DNA of 37,541 bases from a virus. Location: positions 1 through 37,541 of the IMG/VR virus record IMGVR_UViG_3300035187_001598; one strand, given 5' to 3'. The position numbers were made by a program, and so were the translations under genes. Position 1 is the stretch's first letter. Each line of letters starts with the position of its first letter. This document shows positions 8,536 to 15,271 of the stretch, in pieces. The notes beneath the pieces are model-generated. The model was not told where the DNA came from. It saw only the letters and a list, made by a program, of their open reading frames with translations, and searched no databases.

Positions 8536-8960
8536 AAACAGAAGTCGAAATGGTCCGTGAATTCATGACCGCGTTCGGACAGCGGACACCATCAACGCCG
8601 TGCCTACCGGACGGCGAAACTCAACGCCTCCGGTGGCTCCTAGTCGCCGAAGAAGCGAAGGAATTGGGAGACGCTAACACCATGGTGGACTACCTCGACG
8701 CCGTCGGGGATCTCCTCTACGTCGTGTTCGGTTCTGCCGTCGCAGCAGGTCTCAGCGCAGAGGCTGTCACCGCTGCGTTTTTCGAGATCCACCGCTCAAA
8801 CATGACCAAGTTTTGGTTGCCGGAGGAGATTGAGACGATGCCGGGAAACTGGACGGCATCACCGGCTGGCAACGGTCGGTTCGTCGTACGCGATGGAACA
8901 GGCAAGGTTCGCAAGAGCCCATCGTATCAACCCGCACGATTGGAGGAGTTCACGCGATGA
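8532..8960 (+). CDS. MazG-like nucleoside triphosphate pyrophosphohydrolase
   Basis: This 142-residue protein has the all-alpha NTP pyrophosphatase signature in its first 75 residues: LVAEEAKELGDA (Glu40, Glu41, Glu44) followed by DYLDAVGDLLYVVFG (Asp56, Asp60). These acidic residues bind magnesium in MazG and related enzymes, which hydrolyse (d)NTPs to monophosphates. Phage versions are proposed to clean up nucleotide pools or lower host alarmones. Residues 95-142 form a small C-terminal part with a possible beta-hairpin (GRFVVRDGTGKVRKSPSYQPA), typical of phage PRA-PH-like proteins. It is coupled by ATGA to the exonuclease gene and to the next gene. Confidence 0.8.
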   Translation: MKTEVEMVREFMTAFGQRTPSTPCLPDGETQRLRWLLVAEEAKELGDANTMVDYLDAVGDLLYVVFGSAVAAGLSAEAVTAAFFEIHRSNMTKFWLPEEIETMPGNWTASPAGNGRFVVRDGTGKVRKSPSYQPARLEEFTR

Positions 8961-9292
8961 ACAAGATGCAGGGATGGTGCGTTGGCACCGTTTATTCCGG
9001 CCCACACCGCGTCGAAACACACGGAGGGAAGTCCGGTGTCGAAATCATCGTCCGACTCAAGGAACGGGCCACAGAAGACGGCAGAGCGTATCATCAAAGG
9101 GTTGTGGTTCGCACCTACCAACGGGACCACGAGGATCTCATGCAGACACTGAGAAAAGGCTCGCAGGTGATCTGCCACGGCGAGGTCGATGCAAAAATCC
9201 ATGAGGCGGAAGCCGGTGGAGTGTTCGCAAATCCTCGGATCATCGGTCGAATTGACCCGTTCGAGCCCGACGATTACCCGGACCATGGCTAG
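8957..9292 (+). CDS. SSB-like OB-fold protein
   Basis: This 111-residue protein has the order expected of a single-stranded DNA-binding OB fold: a first strand (WCVGTVYSGPHRVETHGG), central strands with RVVVRTYQ, a helix (HEDLMQTLRKG) and SQVICHGEVDAKIHE, then a last strand with a RIIGRIDPFEP end. KGSQV-GEV resembles the KG..V.v.G.l motif of SSB proteins. The C-terminus lacks the usual acidic-Pro-Phe tip. It lies between pyrophosphatase and RusA genes in a recombination operon, behind a GGAGG site. A second SSB-like gene is at 14989. Confidence 0.6.
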   Translation: MNKMQGWCVGTVYSGPHRVETHGGKSGVEIIVRLKERATEDGRAYHQRVVVRTYQRDHEDLMQTLRKGSQVICHGEVDAKIHEAEAGGVFANPRIIGRIDPFEPDDYPDHG

Positions 9293-9743
9293 GCCCACGA
9301 GCATGCAATTCCGAGTCTTCGGCGTCCCAAAAGCGCAGCCACGGCCGAAGGCGTTCCGCCGCGGCAATCACGTCGGCGTCTACGACCCCGGCACCGCTGC
9401 TGGCTGGAAGAAGCTGATCCAAGACGAGGCTCGGAAGATCTGGTCCGGACACAAGCTAGTCGGACCGCTGCACGTCACGGTTGGGTTCATCATGCCGAGG
9501 CCGAAGTCGCATCTCAAAGGCGACGGATCGCTGCGAAAGCAGGCTCCGATCCATTGCACCAGCAAGCCGGACGTCGACAACCTCGCGAAGGCTGTGCTCG
9601 ACGCACTGACGGATCTGGGCGTGTGGCGTGACGACAGCGAGGTCTGTTTCCTCGACATCGGGAAGGTCTACGGAGCCGAACCCGGAGTCATAGTTTCGGT
9701 TCAACCGGCGTGCGACACTTCGCACATCGTTTGTTCCGTGTAG
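9285..9743 (+). CDS. rusA: RusA-family Holliday junction resolvase
   Basis: This 152-residue protein (from ATG 9285; ATG 9303 is also possible) matches RusA endonucleases. The diagnostic segment is KPDVDNLAKAVLDALTDLGVWRDDSEV, with acidic residues Asp96, Asp98 and Asp116/117 expected to bind magnesium. The N-terminus has the typical PKAQPRPKAFRRG entry and YDPGTAAGWKK. RusA cuts four-way DNA junctions symmetrically, resolving recombination or replication intermediates before packaging. The start overlaps the end of the SSB-like gene by 8 bases. It is the last gene of the recombination operon; a 164-base non-coding stretch follows. Confidence 0.92.
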   Translation: MARPTSMQFRVFGVPKAQPRPKAFRRGNHVGVYDPGTAAGWKKLIQDEARKIWSGHKLVGPLHVTVGFIMPRPKSHLKGDGSLRKQAPIHCTSKPDVDNLAKAVLDALTDLGVWRDDSEVCFLDIGKVYGAEPGVIVSVQPACDTSHIVCSV

Positions 9744-9907
9744 TGGTTGGTCATCCCCGGGGGCGCGCATCGGGAACAAACGCGCAACTCGCCCAGATTT
9801 GAGGGGTCGAAAAAAAGTTCAAAAAGGTGTGGACGACATCCATCCTTTGCTTTAAATCTAGGTGCGTCGCGAGGGAAGCCTCCGGCGAGTATCACAACAA
9901 ATCTTGT
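9744..9907 (+). promoter_or_regulatory. Intergenic leader with repeated elements
   Basis: This is a 164-base non-coding stretch. It holds GGGGGCGCGCATC at 9759-9771, repeated almost exactly in the next gap at 10114-10127 as GGGGGCCGCGCATC. An A/T-rich block follows (GAAAAAAAGTTCAAAAAGG, 9809-9827), then GCTTTAAATC near 9850, and GTATCACAACAAA at 9889-9901 just before the next start. A promoter is plausible, but I cannot define good -35 and -10 boxes. Confidence 0.4.
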
Positions 9908-10105
9908 ATGACTAACCATCACCCGATCTGCGGATCGCACTTCTCGGCGAAAACCCTTCGGTCCCTTTCCAAAAAGGGATTGTTCCTCGTGAGCGCAACG
10001 TATGTCCCCGGCGAAGACGGGACTTACGCAAACGGCGAAACCGCCTACGCTCTCAGCAACGGCAAGCTGGTGTCGTTCCTCGACGTGCTCAAGCTCGCCG
10101 AATAA
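9908..10105 (+). CDS. Small protein of unknown function
   Basis: This 65-residue protein has predicted helix KTLRSLSKKGLFLV, then a beta-hairpin around SATYVPGEDGTYANGETAYALSNGKLV and a C-terminal helix FLDVLKLAE. The layout resembles a small winged helix, but no family is recognised. It stands alone between two intergenic gaps that share sequence elements. An in-frame GTG at 9827 would add 27 residues; I prefer ATG 9908 because the GTATCACAAC element that precedes other starts lies just upstream. Confidence 0.6.
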   Translation: MTNHHPICGSHFSAKTLRSLSKKGLFLVSATYVPGEDGTYANGETAYALSNGKLVSFLDVLKLAE

Positions 10106-10167
10106 CTCACAACGGGGGCCGCGCATCCCACACGCGGAATTTCACAACCAACCAAAAGTATCACACC

Positions 10168-10407
10168 ATGCGCAACTCCCAGTATCTCAACGATTATCTT
10201 AGCTCTAACAAGTCCCGCGGAACAGGCAAGGGCCTCACAGTTGGCAGTTACATTACATACGTCCTACGCGGATCAGCGAAGTCCTATTCCGGAAAGTATC
10301 GCCGCGCACTGGAGAACAGCCTTGACCGCGAAGTGGCAGCCGGTCGCGTTCGGATCGGGGCGTCAGCCCTTGGGCGGACGGCATACTACCTCGTCGAGGC
10401 TCTCTGA
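10168..10407 (+). CDS. Small basic protein of unknown function
   Basis: This is a 79-residue, basic protein. Predicted helices at the N-terminus (residues 1-14) and middle (YSGKYRRALENSLDREVAAG) are followed by two short strands (VRIGASALGRTAYYLVEAL). A small DNA-binding fold is possible, but no family is recognised. The ATG is preceded three bases upstream by GTATCAC (10158-10164) and by an A/C-rich leader (CAACCAACCAAAA), with no Shine-Dalgarno site. The 62-base gap before it repeats the GGGGGC(C)GCGCATC element. Confidence 0.6.
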   Translation: MRNSQYLNDYLSSNKSRGTGKGLTVGSYITYVLRGSAKSYSGKYRRALENSLDREVAAGRVRIGASALGRTAYYLVEAL

Positions 10408-10454
10408 GCCTCTTTCACCCCATGTATCACAACAAAAACGAACGTATCACTCCA

Positions 10455-10805
10455 ATGTGTTTATCTGCGATCATCGCAATCCTTGTGTCCATCGAGTCCA
10501 ACGGCAACGACCTCGCAATAGGCGACGGCGGCGCAGCCCGTGGTCCGCTCCAGATCCACCGCAGCGTGGTGGAGGACGTCAATCGGATCAGCGGCAAATC
10601 ATTCCAGTGGCGTCGCATGACTAACCGCTCCGAGGCCACGCAGGTCGCCACCATCTACCTCTCGCACTACGCCACCGAGGCCCGGCTCGGACACAAACCG
10701 ACCGGCGAGGACGTGGCGCGGATCTGGAACGGTGGCCCCAACGGTTATCGCCGCGCCGCGACCGATGGCTACGCCCGCAAGTTCAAGGCTTTCTCAACCA
10801 AGTAA
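10455..10805 (+). CDS. Lysozyme/transglycosylase-like protein
   Basis: This 116-residue protein begins AIIAILVSIESNGNDLAIGDGG with Glu14 in the place of the catalytic glutamate of lytic transglycosylase/lysozyme folds. ARGPLQIHRSVVEDVNR and ARIWNGGPNGYRRA follow, both typical of that fold (substrate-cleft glycine-rich turn and final helix). It may cleave peptidoglycan glycan strands, as endolysin or otherwise. There is no signal peptide. ATG 10422 would add 11 residues, but the stretch between holds two GTATCAC elements seen before other starts, so 10455 is preferred. It is far from the lysis-type genes at 32-33 kb. Confidence 0.65.
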   Translation: MCLSAIIAILVSIESNGNDLAIGDGGAARGPLQIHRSVVEDVNRISGKSFQWRRMTNRSEATQVATIYLSHYATEARLGHKPTGEDVARIWNGGPNGYRRAATDGYARKFKAFSTK

Positions 10806-10809
10806 GACC

Positions 10810-11019
10810 ATGAGACAACGACCCCAATCCATCCAAGTCACAGACAGCCTCCCGCCGGAGGTCAACATCAGCCCGGACTACGTCAACGCCAAGTTCCGAG
10901 CATGGTTGCAACGCCGCGGACTGACTGACCCATCGTTCCAAGATGAGCTGAAGGCCTTCGACAAACGATCCCAGTTCTCGGTTCGCCGTAACCGTCACTC
11001 CAAATCCAAAACCAAATGA
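10810..11019 (+). CDS. Small basic protein of unknown function
   Basis: This 69-residue protein starts at ATG 10810, 4 bases after the lysozyme-like gene. The first 25 residues are polar (SIQVTDSLPPEVNISPDY). A helical segment VNAKFRAWLQRRGLTDPSFQDELKAFDKR follows, and the end is a strongly basic tail (RRNRHSKSKTK) suited to nucleic-acid contact. No known family is recognised. The stop overlaps the next tiny gene (ATGA). A longer reading frame from 10732 lies inside the upstream gene and is rejected. Confidence 0.55.
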   Translation: MRQRPQSIQVTDSLPPEVNISPDYVNAKFRAWLQRRGLTDPSFQDELKAFDKRSQFSVRRNRHSKSKTK

Positions 11020-11105
11020 ACAAACACCTGCAAATTGCGCTGTTGCTCTGGGGAGCCTGCGCCTTGTTCCTGCTAGGGTATCTGGCCGCTGGGGGTGCCC
11101 TGTGA
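11016..11105 (+). CDS. 29-residue single-membrane-span peptide
   Basis: This tiny gene starts in an ATGA overlap with the previous stop and ends in a GTGA overlap with the next gene, which supports it being real. The product begins MNKHLQ and continues as one hydrophobic helix, IALLLWGACALFLLGYLAAGGAL, long enough to cross a membrane once with the positive end inside. It lies 210 bases after a lysozyme-like gene, so a small holin-like or accessory membrane role is possible. This is only a suggestion. Confidence 0.55.
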   Translation: MNKHLQIALLLWGACALFLLGYLAAGGAL

Positions 11106-11515
11106 GCCCTCTGGAACGCCTTGGTCTCACCCGGGACCAAGTCCTCAACACGCTGCGCCCCGGGGTCACCGCGGTACCGGAGACAGTCAAAAAGCCGATC
11201 GTGAGCGATTTGATTGACGCGAGGCTCAAGGCTTCCGTCGAGCGGTTGGATCGCAACGGACAGACCGTCATGCAGATCGCACGGGAACTCCGGATCACAA
11301 CTGGGGCAGTCCGCCGGGCTCTCGGTAGGACCGGCAGGGGAGGACCGCGCAAGGATCGGCTGTTCCATCCAAAGCTCACCGCAGACCAAGTCCGCGAACT
11401 GCGACGACGCTACGATGCCGGGGAGAGGGTCGTAGACATCGCGAAGATCATCGGGTGCAGCATCGCATCCGTGACCCACATCGGAAGCCGACAGACCCGT
11501 CTGGACGTCGTTTGA
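11102..11515 (+). CDS. Double helix-turn-helix DNA-binding protein
   Basis: This 137-residue protein starts with GTG in a GTGA overlap. Two helix-turn-helix units are visible. One is at about 57-77 (NGQTVMQIARELRITTGAVRRAL). The second is at about 98-130 (ADQVRELRRRYDAGERVVDIAKIIGCSIASVTHI). The linker is basic (RTGRGGPRKDR). The second unit resembles resolvase- or Hin-type HTH motifs. It probably binds DNA as a regulator of early or late transcription. No repressor or sigma-factor family is recognised. Confidence 0.7.
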   Translation: MSPLERLGLTRDQVLNTLRPGVTAVPETVKKPIVSDLIDARLKASVERLDRNGQTVMQIARELRITTGAVRRALGRTGRGGPRKDRLFHPKLTADQVRELRRRYDAGERVVDIAKIIGCSIASVTHIGSRQTRLDVV

Positions 11516-11588
11516 CCGCGGCTGCTCGTAGGCTCACAAAACCCACAAACATCTTGTAAAGTCGTGCAACTTCTGATCCAGATTCAAC

Positions 11589-12338
11589 GTGAACATCACC
11601 CGTGGCTGGCGGCGTGTCATGGCCGTCGGCTGCTCCCACGGGTCGAGGGCCAACCAGAAGGCGCTCGAAGCCGTCCTCAGATTCCGAGACCAATACAAGC
11701 CAACCGAGATCATTCATCTCGGGGATGCTTACGATCTGGCTGCGCTCCGAGCAGGAGCGCTCTCCAACGCAGCATCGGAGGACGCAGCGGATGATTACAT
11801 GGACGACATCGACCAAGGACGCCGCTTCCTCAACGACCTTCGCCCGACTGTCTTCTGCCTCGGCAACCACGATGAACGAGCCAAACGCTTCCTTCAGCAC
11901 CACAACGCCGTCGTCCGGGGATTCGCCGAGGCCGTCTGGACCAGAATGCTCGAGCCGATCAAGCGGCACACCAAGGTCTTCGTCGAGCACCACGGAGTCC
12001 TCCCCAACTGCTGGTACGAGCTGGGAGGCTTCAAGTGGGGTCACGGGACGCTCTTCAGCGAGAACTTTCTCAGAGACAGCGCCGAGACTTGGGGCAACTG
12101 CGTTGTTGCCCACGCGCACCGCGCTGGACAGGCGACTGGTCGGAGATCCGATAACCCGCTGGCACTCTCGCCGGGAACTCTCGCGGATCTACCAGCCATG
12201 GAATACGCTCACAAACGGAGAGGCACTCTAGCATGGAGCCACGGAATCGTGTTCGGGGAGGTCAGCAAAGACCAAGCCCATCTCTACGTGCACCAATGGC
12301 CGCAGGGGGAGACAAGGTGGATTCTTCCAAGCTTCTAA
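11589..12338 (+). CDS. Calcineurin-like metallophosphoesterase
   Basis: This is a 249-residue phosphoesterase. Metal-binding blocks are present in order: GDAYD (Asp46, Asp49), GNHDE (Asn93, His94), a WGHG histidine and AHAHRAG near the end. The first block, normally DxH, reads GCSHG, so the first Asp is Cys15 while His17 is kept. Related phage enzymes act on phosphodiesters or phosphoproteins. Start: GTG 11589 after a 73-base gap; ATG 11619 would remove the N-terminal ten residues and still keep the motif. It overlaps the next gene by at least 22 bases. Confidence 0.8.
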   Translation: MNITRGWRRVMAVGCSHGSRANQKALEAVLRFRDQYKPTEIIHLGDAYDLAALRAGALSNAASEDAADDYMDDIDQGRRFLNDLRPTVFCLGNHDERAKRFLQHHNAVVRGFAEAVWTRMLEPIKRHTKVFVEHHGVLPNCWYELGGFKWGHGTLFSENFLRDSAETWGNCVVAHAHRAGQATGRRSDNPLALSPGTLADLPAMEYAHKRRGTLAWSHGIVFGEVSKDQAHLYVHQWPQGETRWILPSF

Positions 12339-12556
12339 AAGCCCTTCGGGATGAGCTGAAGGGACGCGAGGAGACTGTCCCGGACGGGTGGAAAAAATCC
12401 ACGGAGTTCGCCGAGGACTGGGGATTCTCAATCAGCCACACAAACCGACTCATCACGATGGGAGTCAAAAAGGGTCTCATTGAGGTCCGACGGTTCCGGA
12501 TCAACAACGGATCCCGCGGAGTTTTTCCGATTAACCATTACAGACCGAAAAAATGA
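12296..12556 (+). CDS. Small winged-helix-like protein
   Basis: This is an 86-residue protein from ATG 12296. GTG 12317, just behind a GGGGGAG site, would give 79 residues and may be the true start. Residues 7-22 form a helix (SSKLLKALRDELKGRE). A helix-turn-helix of the type STEFAEDWGFSISHTNRLITMGVKKGLI follows, then two strands (EVRRFRINNGSRGVFPINHY) forming a wing. It probably binds DNA. The start lies inside the phosphoesterase gene and the stop overlaps the next gene (ATGA). Confidence 0.65.
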   Translation: MAAGGDKVDSSKLLKALRDELKGREETVPDGWKKSTEFAEDWGFSISHTNRLITMGVKKGLIEVRRFRINNGSRGVFPINHYRPKK

Positions 12557-12744
12557 TCGCAGAAGGCACTAAGTTCCAGCACTCACGCTTCCCCTCCACA
12601 GTCGTCGAATTCGTTGCGGAGGCCGAGTACCGACTCGCAGAGATCAAGACCGCAGTCGTGATCTACCGCCGAAAAGAGAAGTTCTACGTCCGGCGCAAGA
12701 CCGAGTTTCTCGCCAATTTTAAGCCATTGACAACACCGGCTTGA
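12553..12744 (+). CDS. Small basic beta-rich protein of unknown function
   Basis: This 63-residue protein begins in an ATGA overlap. The sequence looks like a compact beta barrel: GTKFQHSRFPSTVVEFVAE, then YRLAEIKTAVVIYRR and KFYVRRKTEFLANFKPL, with many Lys/Arg. No family is recognised. The coupling to the winged-helix gene suggests joint expression. A 73-base gap with a hairpin follows. Confidence 0.6.
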   Translation: MIAEGTKFQHSRFPSTVVEFVAEAEYRLAEIKTAVVIYRRKEKFYVRRKTEFLANFKPLTTPA

Positions 12745-12774
12745 TCTGGTCCTAGAGACCGCTAGATTGACCTC

Positions 12775-12790
12775 GTCCTCGCTTGAGGAC
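12775..12790 (+). promoter_or_regulatory. Perfect hairpin GTCCTC-gctt-GAGGAC
   Basis: Six-base perfect arms surround a four-base loop in the gap between two small genes. It is not followed by a T-run, so it is not a typical intrinsic terminator. A second inverted repeat, GGTC-ctaga-GACC, lies about 20 bases upstream. An RNA processing or operator role is possible; function unknown. Confidence 0.35.
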
Positions 12791-12817
12791 ACGGGATTTG
12801 CACCCCGGAACAACGCC

Positions 12818-12940
12818 ATGACCCAAACAGAACCCCCAGTCCAGCCAGCATCGGAAGGCTTCACGGAGCATCTCCTGCTCCTGCGTTGTGCCTGTGCAAA
12901 CCGGTGTTGGTTGGACTGGGGCTTTTGCTTTGAGCAATGA
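12818..12940 (+). CDS. Cysteine-containing 40-residue protein
   Basis: This short frame starts with ATG after ACAACGCC and ends in an ATGA overlap with the HNH nuclease gene, the junction style used across this genome. The product starts MTQTEPPVQPASEGFTEHLLLL and continues with four Cys in the last 18 residues (RCACANRCW and GFCF), enough for a small metal site. I do not recognise it. Support is the overlap and the otherwise unexplained gap; it could still be a leader peptide or chance. Confidence 0.4.
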   Translation: MTQTEPPVQPASEGFTEHLLLLRCACANRCWLDWGFCFEQ

Positions 12941-13497
12941 AGACCAAACGAAAGGCAATCTCCAAACGGATCCGCTTTGCGGTTTTTTCCCGTGACGGAT
13001 TCGCTTGCCGATACTGCGGCGCAACCTCTGAAAAAGTGCAGTTGGTGTTGGATCACATCCACCCAGTCTCAAAGGGTGGAACGGACGAGCCGGAGAACCT
13101 TGTCACATCATGCTTCGACTGTAATTCCGGCAAGTCTGACAAGACGATCGAGCAGGCAGCTATCAACGAAACCCATCGCCTAGCACTTGCGCAGGAAATG
13201 AGGGAGCAAGCGCAGGCCCTAGAGGTTGCCAGAAAAGCTTCAGAAGCAAGAGCGAGACTGAGGCAGGAGATTTGCAACTACTACTGCGAATTGAGAGGCG
13301 TCGAATCAGTTAGCAGGTCTTGCCTCCAAACATACGTTTCTCTTGCCGAAAAGCACGGCCCAGAAACTCTCTTCCAGTGGATGGATTGCGCGGCTCAGTT
13401 TTTAAGTCAGCGAGCCAACGATGTCGACTTTGTCCGTTACGTCTGCGGGATCCGAAGAAACCAACTCGCCCAGCAGGAAGGAGGCGCAAATGCCTAA
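12937..13497 (+). CDS. HNH endonuclease
   Basis: This is a 186-residue protein with an N-terminal HNH domain: CRYCG (Cys24, Cys27), LVLDHIHPVSKGG (Asp39, His40), EPENLV (Asn54) and CFDCNSGK (Cys59, Cys62). The four Cys hold a structural zinc and the His and Asn residues form the metal-dependent nuclease centre. Residues 75-115 are a long charged helix. The C-terminal region is helical and unlike known HNH partners. The gene is placed inside the replication cluster, not next to the terminase, so it may be a homing-type or replication-associated nuclease and not a packaging HNH protein. It overlaps the next gene by 8 bases. Confidence 0.85.
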   Translation: MKTKRKAISKRIRFAVFSRDGFACRYCGATSEKVQLVLDHIHPVSKGGTDEPENLVTSCFDCNSGKSDKTIEQAAINETHRLALAQEMREQAQALEVARKASEARARLRQEICNYYCELRGVESVSRSCLQTYVSLAEKHGPETLFQWMDCAAQFLSQRANDVDFVRYVCGIRRNQLAQQEGGANA

Positions 13498-14227
13498 TCG
13501 CTACGTCAGAGAGTCCGCGATTGAGTCCGATCGGGTCAACGCGCTGTCTTGGCAAGGGGAGGTTTTCTTTCGACGGCTTATTAACCGAGTCGACGACTTT
13601 GGAAGGTTCACAGCCTCAATCCCGCTTTTGAGAGCATCGCTGTTCCCGCTGCAACTCGATCGGGTTTCCGAAAAGGACGTTCTTCGTCTGCTGAACGAAG
13701 CCGAAGAAAACGGGCTTCTGGCGACCTACGAGATCGACGGCAAGCGTTACCTCTCGCTCGCCAAGTGGGAACAGGGACGCGCAAAAGCAAGCAAGTATCC
13801 ACAACCACCCGCAAACATCGACGAGCGCCTGCAAACATATGTTTACAGATTCGGACAGATGAATGTGGATGCTCCCGACTCCGATCCCGATACCGACCAC
13901 GACACCGATACCGGCTCCGACAACTTATCTTTGTCGGTTTTGGAGCAGGCCAAGACAAGAATCGGGTCTTGGTTCAAGCGCAGGCCTACGACTGGATGGC
14001 ACACAAAGGAGGTCAAGGCTTTGAAGTCTGTCTTGAACTCAAAGCCAACGGACGAGGAATGGGATCTGATGGAGGCTCGCTACCAATCCGGGAACCAGTA
14101 TCTCCGCCGGGACATTCTAACCCTGCTGAACAACTGGAACGGAGAACTCGACCGGGCTAGACAGCCGGAGCGATCCTACCAGCCCACCCTCATCGGAACC
14201 AGCACCCCAAGCGACGCCCCGTTCTGA
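13490..14227 (+). CDS. Phage replication initiator / replisome organiser-like protein
   Basis: This is a 245-residue protein starting at ATG 13490 behind AAGGAGG. The N-terminal part (1-90) looks like the winged-helix region of phage replication proteins: WQGEVFFRRLINRVDDFGRF, SEKDVLRLLNEAEENGLLATY and the strand KRYLSLAKW. An Asp-rich low-complexity linker (PDSDPDTDHDTDTGSD) lies at about 130-145. The C-terminal domain (150-225) is helical. It is followed directly by a DnaC-like loader gene, the usual partner order. Role by context: origin binding and loader recruitment. A longer frame from 13421 lies within the HNH gene. Confidence 0.7.
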   Translation: MPNRYVRESAIESDRVNALSWQGEVFFRRLINRVDDFGRFTASIPLLRASLFPLQLDRVSEKDVLRLLNEAEENGLLATYEIDGKRYLSLAKWEQGRAKASKYPQPPANIDERLQTYVYRFGQMNVDAPDSDPDTDHDTDTGSDNLSLSVLEQAKTRIGSWFKRRPTTGWHTKEVKALKSVLNSKPTDEEWDLMEARYQSGNQYLRRDILTLLNNWNGELDRARQPERSYQPTLIGTSTPSDAPF

Positions 14228-14229
14228 AC

Positions 14230-14985
14230 ATGGAAACCATTGAGCACATCACTGCCATTTGCGAGGACTGCCGCGAGGCATTCGAGGCCGCAATCGCCCG
14301 CAGTCCGTTCGACTCGTCGCGCATCATCGCACGCCAGAGGCGCTGTGAGCCCTGCGTGACCGCATTTGAGGTGAGGATAGCGGACGAGGCCCGAAAAGCC
14401 CGCCACGAGGCAGCTAGGGCCCAAAGCGAGGCTGTTTGGGAAGACGTCTGTCCCAAACTTTACCGATCCATCGAGGAAGGCGGTCTCACGGACCCGATCC
14501 AACTTGCGAGGGACGTGGCGAAACTCTACGAGATCCTTAGCCATCCTCTCGGCCATCGCGGATTGATTCTTCGAGGCGACACCGGAGCAGGGAAAACTCG
14601 GGCAATGTACCGGCTCCTTCGGCGCTACCACGAGACATCCCCGAGGCCTTCCATGATCGCCATGTCCGCTGGAGAGTTCGACCGCGCCGCTCGGGATGCC
14701 GCCGGGAAGTTCCAGCTCACCGAGTGGTTCAGCCGGATTGCCAACGCGGACGTCCTCTTCATCGACGACCTTGGGAAGGGCAAATGGACACCGTCAACCG
14801 CGGGTCAGTTCTGGGAGGTCATCGACGCCAGATCGAAGGAAGGCCGTCCGGTCTTCATCACAACCAACTGCTCCGGAGAGACCCTCGTCCGCTCAATCGG
14901 CCTAGACAAGGACGTCGCCGAACCCCTTTTGAGACGCCTTCGGGAATCCTGCAAGGCTCTCGTTCTGCAAGTTAAACAAGACTAA
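14230..14985 (+). CDS. DnaC-like AAA+ helicase loader
   Basis: This 251-residue ATPase has Walker A GDTGAGKT (116-123), Walker B VLFIDDLGKG (175-184), a sensor-1-like ITTNCSGE and an arginine-finger-like LLRRLRESC, the DnaC/IstB pattern. Its N-terminus has a Cys pair set (Cys11, Cys14, Cys39, Cys42) that could bind zinc, followed by a charged helix. It should load the host replicative helicase at the origin marked by the preceding gene. No phage helicase, primase or DNA polymerase is seen, so replication must depend on the host machinery. Confidence 0.85.
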   Translation: METIEHITAICEDCREAFEAAIARSPFDSSRIIARQRRCEPCVTAFEVRIADEARKARHEAARAQSEAVWEDVCPKLYRSIEEGGLTDPIQLARDVAKLYEILSHPLGHRGLILRGDTGAGKTRAMYRLLRRYHETSPRPSMIAMSAGEFDRAARDAAGKFQLTEWFSRIANADVLFIDDLGKGKWTPSTAGQFWEVIDARSKEGRPVFITTNCSGETLVRSIGLDKDVAEPLLRRLRESCKALVLQVKQD

Positions 14986-14988
14986 ACC

Positions 14989-15270
14989 ATGATCAAACTC
15001 AGCATTAACGTCACGAAAATCGACAAGTCGCACCTCATCGAGGGCAAGTCCGGGAAATACCTCGAGCTGATCCTTAACGAGAACAAGCAAGGCGTTGACC
15101 AGTACGGGAACGAAGGCTTTGTCACGCAGGGCGTTTCAAAAGCCGCACGAGAAGCCGGTCAACGCGGTCCAATCGTTGGGAACTACAAGACCGTCGGAGC
15201 CAAGCCAAAGCCACAACCAACGCTTCCAATCGCCACCAGCAACGACAACCACGACGACGTCCCTTTTTGA
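14989..15270 (+). CDS. Single-stranded DNA-binding-like protein with acidic DDVPF tip
   Basis: This is a 93-residue protein. Residues 1-50 are strand-rich (IKLSINVTKIDKSHLIEG, KYLELILNENKQG) as in small phage SSBs. A flexible Pro/Lys/Gln linker follows (AKPKPQPTLPIATS). The last residues NHDDVPF match the acidic tip with terminal Pro-Phe by which SSBs bind replication and repair enzymes. It follows the helicase loader by 3 bases. The start has an AAACC leader and no Shine-Dalgarno site. The tip is the best evidence for function. Confidence 0.75.
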   Translation: MIKLSINVTKIDKSHLIEGKSGKYLELILNENKQGVDQYGNEGFVTQGVSKAAREAGQRGPIVGNYKTVGAKPKPQPTLPIATSNDNHDDVPF

Positions 15271-15271
15271 T

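Noticed and set aside
10422-10454. ATG 10422 as the start of the lysozyme-like gene
   Set aside because: The added residues are not part of the fold and the bases hold two copies of the GTATCAC element seen upstream of other starts.
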